NCBI RefSeq assembly: GCF_031143425.1
Contig: NC_090437.1
Coordinates: 844,267,978 to 844,331,977 of the forward strand
DNA: 64,000 bases
Direction: 5' to 3'
Source of the DNA: Pleurodeles waltl
Lineage: Eukaryota > Chordata > Amphibia > Caudata > Salamandridae
A model generated the notes under the pieces. That model saw only the letters and a list, made by a program, of their open reading frames with translations, had not been told where the DNA came from and searched no databases. Below, piece after piece: positions 58,661-64,000 of the stretch. Position numbers and translations under genes: made by a program. Position 1 is the first letter of the stretch. Every line of letters begins with the position of its first letter.

Positions 58661-59154
58661 AGCATCTTGACAAAGCGCACTACCTCTCCATTTGCCTGTG
58701 GCCACTGGGGTGCAATCCGGCGATGCTTCGTATTTGTTGAGCTTAAGAAGTAGGCCCACTTGTGACTGTTGAACAGGGGTCACTTGTCCGTGCAGATCTC
58801 CCCGAACAGGCCATGGGTAGCCATAAGTTTCTCCATCTTTGGGATGGCTGTGGACGCCGACGTGGATTGCACCAGCTCCACCTCTGGATATTGCAAATAG
58901 CCATCCACTACCACCACCATGTAGGAACCATCAGACAGGCTACCAAAATCAGTACTGACCCTCTGCCATGGAGCTGAAGGACCGTCTCTTGTGAGTCCCC
59001 CTAGCAGGCACACTTCTTCACTCACTGAAAGCTCATGCCAGACATTAAAGAGGGCTTGAAGCCTGGCTTTGGCCCGGTCATGCGAAAAGCCTCCTGACAT
59101 TGAAGCTGGTGACAGTTGCCCGACTGGGTGGCCGCCACGGCAATCTGCAAACAC
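58661..59154 (-). pseudogene. Integrase core of the Ty3/gypsy element, catalytic Glu lost
   Basis: The frame has APWQRVSTDFGSLSDGSYMV with the first catalytic Asp, and ATHGLFGEICTDK with the second. A TGA at 58782-58780 cuts the frame right after it. The continuation shows PLFNSHKWAYFLSSTN, KHRRIAPQWPQANGEV and VRF; at the expected Glu position the codon is GTG (58680-58678), giving Val. The zinc-binding N-terminal part upstream is degenerate. It lies downstream of RNase H, the canonical Ty3/gypsy order, in contrast to the Gmr1-like element. Confidence 0.85.
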
Positions 59155-59159
59155 TCATC

Positions 59160-60175
59160 TTGGTTTGTGGATTCCACCACTTCGTCAAGTGGTATGGGCA
59201 GAGGTCTTGCCCGGTTGACCACCAGCTGCACATATTCCTCGGTCTCTAGAGCCTTTCCCGCCTCTTGGAGGGTGGCCGGACAGGCACGGTGCGACAAGAA
59301 GTCTGCAGGGTTCTGCGTGCCTGGTTGGTACTCTACGATTAAGTCGAATTCCTAAAGCTGCAGTATCCAGTTGTCAATCTGCGGAGGCGGCTTCAACGAT
59401 GATCCTTTCAAAAGGGGCAGCAGTGGTTTGTGATCAGTCACCACAGTGAACGCCTTTCCTTAAAGGTTGAGGTGGAAGTGTCGGCACCCCCAATGGATGG
59501 GGATGGCCTCTCACTCTATCTGACAGTATTGCTGCTCGGTAGGCGGGAGCAGGCAGCTGGCAAACGCAATGGGGGCCCACTCTCCACAGCCTTGTTTCTG
59601 GGTCAAGACAGCGTCCAGACCTGTGGGGCTGGCATCGACAGCTAGCTGCGACTCACAGCGTGGATGGAAGAAGGCTAGCATGGTGTCTGCAGAAAGGGTG
59701 TTCTTAGTGTCTTGAAAAGCACGCTTTTGTTCCTCACCCCACACCCATGGGTGGTCAGTCCGGGTGAGCAGTCTCAGAGGGCCGGTGAGGTTGGACAGAT
59801 TCTTCATGAAGAGGCCACAATACGTAACTATACCAAGGAAACTGCTGACCCCTGAGACGGAGGTCAGAGCTGGGGCCTCTTGGATGTCCTTTACTTTGTG
59901 TTGGTCTTGGCCGATTTCATGTTCCGAGAACCGGTACCCAAAGAAACAGATGTCCCGCTTGAGGAAGTTGCACCTTTCCCTGTGGAGCGTCACCCAATGT
60001 TCTTGCAACCTCACAAATACTGCCCATAGCTTTACCATGTGGTCTTCCAAGGTGTGAGCGTGCACCAGGATGTCATCGCTCAAATTGAGGACCCCTGGGA
60101 GTCCTTGCAGGACCTCTTTAATGATGTGTTGAAACACTTCTTCAGCGCTGGAGACGCCGAAATTTAGCCGGGTGG
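59160..60175 (-). pseudogene. Reverse transcriptase second half and RNase H of the Ty3/gypsy element
   Basis: The frame running to 59511 carries RLNFGVSSAEEVFQHIIKEV, then NLSDDILVHAHTLEDH with the catalytic Asp pair (60077-60072). SDD is a variant of YxDD found in several gypsy lineages. The thumb and connection follow (RCNFLKRDICFFGYRFSEHE, VSSFLGIVTYCGLFMKNLSN). RNase H starts with SQLAVDASPTGLDAVLTQ, with its Asp, and EWAPIAFASCLLPPTEQQYC. A TAG at 59513-59511 truncates it; the remainder to about 59160 is present in broken frames. Confidence 0.87.
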
Positions 60176-61090
60176 ATACCAGAGGCCAGTGTGTGTAGAG
60201 AAGGTGGTTATAGGCCGGGATGCTGGATGTAGCACGATCTGGTGGTACCCTGGCCTGAGGTCCATCTTGGAAAACCACCTGGATCCTGAGAGTTCCCCTA
60301 TGATGTTGTTTTTGGTCGGAGTTAGGTGCCTCTCCCTCTTGATTGCCTGATTGGGCTGGCACATGTCCACACAGATCCAAACGGTCTCCGGGTGCTTAAG
60401 CTTCCACTCAACGACAATTGGGGACACCCACGGGGTAGGGCCCAACACCCTCTTGATGATTCCCGCATTCTCCAGAAGCTGTAACTCCCGCTTTACCTTT
60501 GGGCGTAGGTGGAAAGCCACCCTCCGGTGCTTGAGGGTGACAGGGGCTACCGAGTTGTCAATGTGGAGCTTGAGGGGCGGTCCCTTCAGGCAGCCAATGC
60601 CATTAAAGAGTGAGTCGAACTCTCTCATGAGGTCCTCCAAGCTGCTAGCATGGATGCTAAACGCAAAGTGCACCAGGTTGAGATTTTGGATGGTCTGGCA
60701 GCTGAGTAGGAACCCTGAGTCTTCCTTGGACATGTAGATTTTGGTTGCTACTTTAGTGCTCTCATGGGCGAATTCCGCTTTGAAGACTCCGGCTATCTCA
60801 AATGGTTGGGTGCTCCCAAATGCATAGATCTGCACTCAAGTGGGTTTGAGTGGCGGTGGCTTTGGAAGTCCCTAATACCCTTCCACGCCCATGAGATTTC
60901 TCAAGACCCATGTGTCAATCAAGGCGGAGATGGGTATGCCTTGCAGAATTACCTGGAACGTGGGCAGCCGCCAACTGCTGATTGCTTGTACGACATGGAC
61001 CACTTGATGGTCATCATCCACGTCACTGTCTGATGATGGGTGTGGGGCGACATCTATTGCTCTGACAGTTTTCTTGTGTGTTGGTGCCAC
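60164..61090 (-). pseudogene. Protease and reverse transcriptase N-terminal half of the Ty3/gypsy element
   Basis: Near 60950 the minus-strand reading has LQGIPISALIDTWVLRNLM. The protease Asp-Thr is kept but the following Gly reads Trp, so the active-site motif is damaged. From 60835, EFDSLFNGIGCLKGPPLKLH, GIIKRVLGPTPWVSPIVVEW, WICVDMCQPNQAIKRERHLT and WFSKMDLRPGYHQI are reverse transcriptase motifs, including the first catalytic Asp (KMDLRPGYHQI). A frameshift near 60170 separates this from the SDD half. Confidence 0.85.
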
Positions 61091-61803
61091 TGCTTTTGAT
61101 GAGGACCGGCAGACCTCCGCGAAGTGGTTGAGTTTCCCACATGCACTGCAGGTTTTCCCTCGAGCAGGGCAGCTCCCAGGGTGTGGTAGTGATCCTCCAC
61201 ACCATCTGAGGGTCTGTCCTTTTGCCTTCTTTTGTAGCCCTCCTCCTTTGCCCTCTGCACACTTGTGGTTACTGCGTTGACTGGCTCTGTTTTAATCTGG
61301 ATAGTCGGTGCTTGTTCCATATGCACGGGTTGCGCCTTTAATAGCTCCTGGGATAGTCCAAGGGTGAGGATATCTCTCATCCACATGTTCGGTTCTTGCA
61401 GGATGTGCTCCCTGAGTTTTGATGAGGGGCACCCCTGAATAAACTGCACCCGGATTTCATCTTCCTCGTCGGGCAGCGTGCATGTGCTGGCTAGCTCCCG
61501 CAGCCACACGTAAAAGACGTCCACTGATTCGCCTGACTTTTGGCGAGCCTGACGCAGCAAGAAGCGTTCATAGTCCGGGTTGGCATACAGTTCGAAATGC
61601 GCAGCGATTGCACCATTCAGTGTGTCGTACGTGTGAGGTGTTGCTTCTATCACTGATTTAAACACTTTGTGAATGTCCACCCCCCCTACTTCCAAAGCCC
61701 TGAAGTAGGTTTTGAGTCTTTCCACCTACACTTTCCATCTTGCGGCTTGGGTGGGGGGGGCTCCTGTGATGATGAAAGGCTCCAGGGCAGGGATGCTGGC
61801 CAT
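61091..61803 (-). pseudogene. Gag of the Ty3/gypsy element with an intact zinc knuckle
   Basis: The ATG at 61803 opens MASIPALEPFIITGAPPTQA and a TAG at 61728-61726 interrupts it. The main frame (61725-61054) has LKTYFRALEVGG, AIAAHFELYANPDYERFLLR, SGESVDVFYVWLRELA and DEIRVQFIQGCPSSKLREHI, a typical gypsy capsid with the retrotrans_gag-like pattern. In a neighbouring frame near 61175-61130, CSACGKLNHFAEVC forms a complete CCHC knuckle, so a frameshift lies upstream of it. Gag would form the particle and bind RNA. Confidence 0.85.
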
Positions 61804-62428
61804 GGTAATGGATACTTCAGGTCGCCTGTAAGGTGCAGAGGGAGATGCCTTGTTATCTCTGTGTGTGGAGGGTGGCCTTCTCACCTCAAGCAATGCAGGA
61901 GGGTCCTCTGTAGCCGGCACACTCCCCATGTGGACCTTTGAATGAGCCACAGTGTGTGGCCAGGCCGGCACAGGGGGATGCGATGGCCAGGACTGTTAGG
62001 CTGCTAGAAGTGGTGCACGACTGGAATGTGCACCGTGTGCACTGTGGTCGGAGCGGCTGATGGTGCCTTACCTGTGGGTGGTGAGCCGGGTGCTGATGCG
62101 GTGTCTCCACAGAGATTCCGGCTGCTCAGCAGGGTGTGGTACCTAGGTGGGGTGCAATGCTTGGTACCGCAGCCTCCCTAATGGTCATGGGTCGTTGCGG
62201 GACGCTGGCAGCTGCGAGGCTGCACTGCGCTTCGGGCGTGGCTGGGACTCCGCTGGAGGGGCTGAGTCGGGCCGAGGTGCACGGGCAGGGCAGGTGGCCG
62301 GCCCGAGGCGCGTCACCGCACGCACCAGAGGCAGGACGCAGGAGGGTGTGCAGCGCAGCTCTGATGAAGCACAGCGCGCAGGATCTCCGGCACCACAAGT
62401 GACAGGTTCGTCCACCTTCGTCACCAGT
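61804..62428 (-). other. Leader region of the Ty3/gypsy element
   Basis: GC-rich sequence of about 0.6 kb between the gag ATG and the 5' LTR. Directly after the LTR, on the minus strand, AC and then TGGTGACGAAGGTGGACGAA give a probable primer-binding site. ORFs on both strands are explained by the GC content. Confidence 0.7.
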
Positions 62429-62670
62429 TGTAGGGTAGCAAGCTCCATTGACCACTAGGACTTTCGCTTGATTTATAGATGGACTTTTATTAACTCAACT
62501 AGTTCTTCACTATGAATCCCTTTCCCGCCCCGTATCCCCACATTTATATCTTTTCCTATGTCACGGGGAACGTGCCCACTGGGCTTGGATTTCAAAGGGG
62601 AACATCAGCAAATCCCCCACGTGACATATACTGTAGAAGTGGAGTGATCCACCTCTGCTCCAACACTACA
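62429..62670 (-). repeat. 5' LTR of the Ty3/gypsy element
   Basis: 242 bp, TGTAGGGTAGCAAG...TCCAACACTACA on the + strand, with inverted termini TGTAG/CTACA, followed by the AACCC duplication. Confidence 0.93.
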
Positions 62671-62675
62671 AACCC

Positions 62676-64000
62676 CATCCCACTAGTAGGAGCACTGTAA
62701 AATACCAGTTCTTGGTTTAAGAATCTGTCTACCCTGTTAGCCCTGTGGCCCAGCTTGGTGCTAATAAACAAGAACTACAGCGGTAGTTTCCAGAGGTAAT
62801 GCAAAGTGTTAAGATCCTAGTGTACCTACCTGTGTGTAGGATAAGATGGGTAGCTCATTCTGAATCAAGTAAGTAGGATTCTGACTTGGGCGTGTTCCAA
62901 TTTTCTCTCAGTTGTAGCAGCTTCTTTACTGGTCTATATTGAAAATGATGCACGGATGTACTTCCCTAGCCGCAGGACCAATGTATGTGTGCCTTTAGGA
63001 ACTGTTATAGTGGAAATATTGTCGCTTAGCCTATTTGGGCATTCCTGGTACAATTAATAAGTGTTTTCTTTTTAAAGAACCTAAATACTTCCTGATTTTG
63101 CTAAAATATTCTTCAGCCAAGGCAGGAACTTTATTTTCTGGCATCACTTTCCTCAATAAACCGGCTGCTAATCTCTCTTAGTTTATTAAATCTCATTTGT
63201 GAATGTTGGCTCCACACAAGAGCTTAATAGGGATCTTGCCCTGGAACAATTATGATAAGTGAACAGTCATTGACAGCATAAGACCAAAATCATGATTAGA
63301 GAAAATAATGTAATACTTTTAAATGACCATAAAACGTTTTATATAAATCTCTCATATTTCTGTTTTGTTAAAATGTTCAGATGTGGTTAAAAAATATTTA
63401 ATAATGCTCATAAAAGCTTGGAAAGGGTGTGTACTTGCAAATGAGTTTAACGCGATTATTCATTGGCATAATTTGCAACCTTGGATAATTGACCTCAGTC
63501 TTTAATAGAAGTAATAGCAGATGTTGTACAAATGTTCACCAAAGGTTTGCCGCTGTGTCAGTGATTGGACATTTAATTCAAAATGAGCACTTTAAGAGCA
63601 TTATTTATGGGATAAGGTACCCCCATCATAGATTACAAGGATGTCATAAATCACAGTGTCCTTCCATGGCCAAACACAAGACTGCTAGTCAAAGTCCTTT
63701 AAAAGGTCATGGAACAACAAGATGACTTTTAAAATCCTCTAAACTGTTTGGGGTATGACAATCCTTGTTAGATTGCTGCGCCTTCTCTTCCTCTTAACTT
63801 TTAAATCATACATTTTGTCCATTCTGGTGAAATAATTCGTCAAGTTGCAGATACACAGAATACATGTGGAACCTGCTTTATTTGTCCTTGGAAACTAGAG
63901 ACCTGGATTCTTATCCCAGCGTTGGCACTTGTCCAACGAACATGTGATTCAGAGCAAGGCCCTCACGCCCCCTGTGTCTTAAATCGTAAATATGTCTAAT
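62676..64000. other. Anonymous AT-rich sequence to the window edge
   Basis: About 1.3 kb without a recognisable gene, RNA or repeat. Confidence 0.6.

Larger units (their letters stand above)
57547..62670 (-). mobile_element. Full-length Ty3/gypsy LTR retrotransposon with target duplication
   Basis: Two LTRs (57547-57783 and 62429-62670) enclose a 4.6-kb interior with gag, protease, reverse transcriptase, RNase H and integrase in the usual order on the minus strand. AACCC flanks both sides (57542-57546 and 62671-62675), the 5-bp duplication made by integration. LTR termini are TG...CA with CTACA conserved. By eye the LTRs differ at about 15% of positions, so the insertion is old. Several stops and frameshifts, and the loss of the integrase Glu, mean it is dead. 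Confidence 0.93.

Overview
This window reads as a stretch of a very large, repeat-dominated amphibian genome, most probably a salamander such as Pleurodeles. That assignment is inference from the repeat families recognised: Harbinger-type DNA transposons and their small non-autonomous relatives (MITEs), Gmr1-like and other Ty3/gypsy LTR retrotransposons, and long tandem satellites. I see no intact host gene, rRNA, tRNA or CRISPR array. Every protein-coding stretch that can be recognised belongs to a mobile element and is broken.

Layout. Positions 1-22956 are a tandem satellite with a period near 382.6 bp, about 60 monomers, running off the left edge. Variant monomers are arranged in higher-order repeats: a 9-monomer, 3443-bp block is present twice with very few differences, and a 4-monomer block of about 1531 bp is reiterated. 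The last monomer (22957-23145) decays into a hairpin-rich dispersed repeat ending near 23516. From 23769 to 32814 an old MITE is split by a Harbinger element that carries a DDE transposase (+ strand) between two different SANT/Myb-like genes (- strand), each with recognisable introns and mutations. 32815-38880 is mostly anonymous, with one perfect 156-bp MITE (34460-34615) and a LINE 3' end (about 37606-37990, -).

From 38880 to 43236 lies a decayed minus-strand Ty3/gypsy element whose LTR and leader were each hit by a MITE with a clean 3-bp target duplication. From 43929 to 51943 is a minus-strand Gmr1-like element with the unusual order gag-protease-integrase-reverse transcriptase-RNase H. 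It has a complete 2.2-kb LTR (49709-51943), a truncated 3' LTR and a MITE in its leader. Its full LTR is directly followed by a fragment of a second copy (51944-52533), as if two elements share one LTR. A plus-strand solo LTR of a related family (about 53873-56027) interrupts a CCCTAA-like C-rich tract. The last large element is a full-length minus-strand Ty3/gypsy element (57547-62670) with two short LTRs, a 5-bp AACCC target duplication and the canonical pol order. The rest to 64000 shows nothing recognisable.

The genes inside each element would once have worked together: transposase plus SANT/Myb DNA-binding partner for Harbinger, and Gag/Pol for the LTR elements. All copies here carry stops, frameshifts, deletions or lost catalytic residues, so they look non-autonomous today. 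Coordinates of internal motifs were read by hand; no database search was possible.
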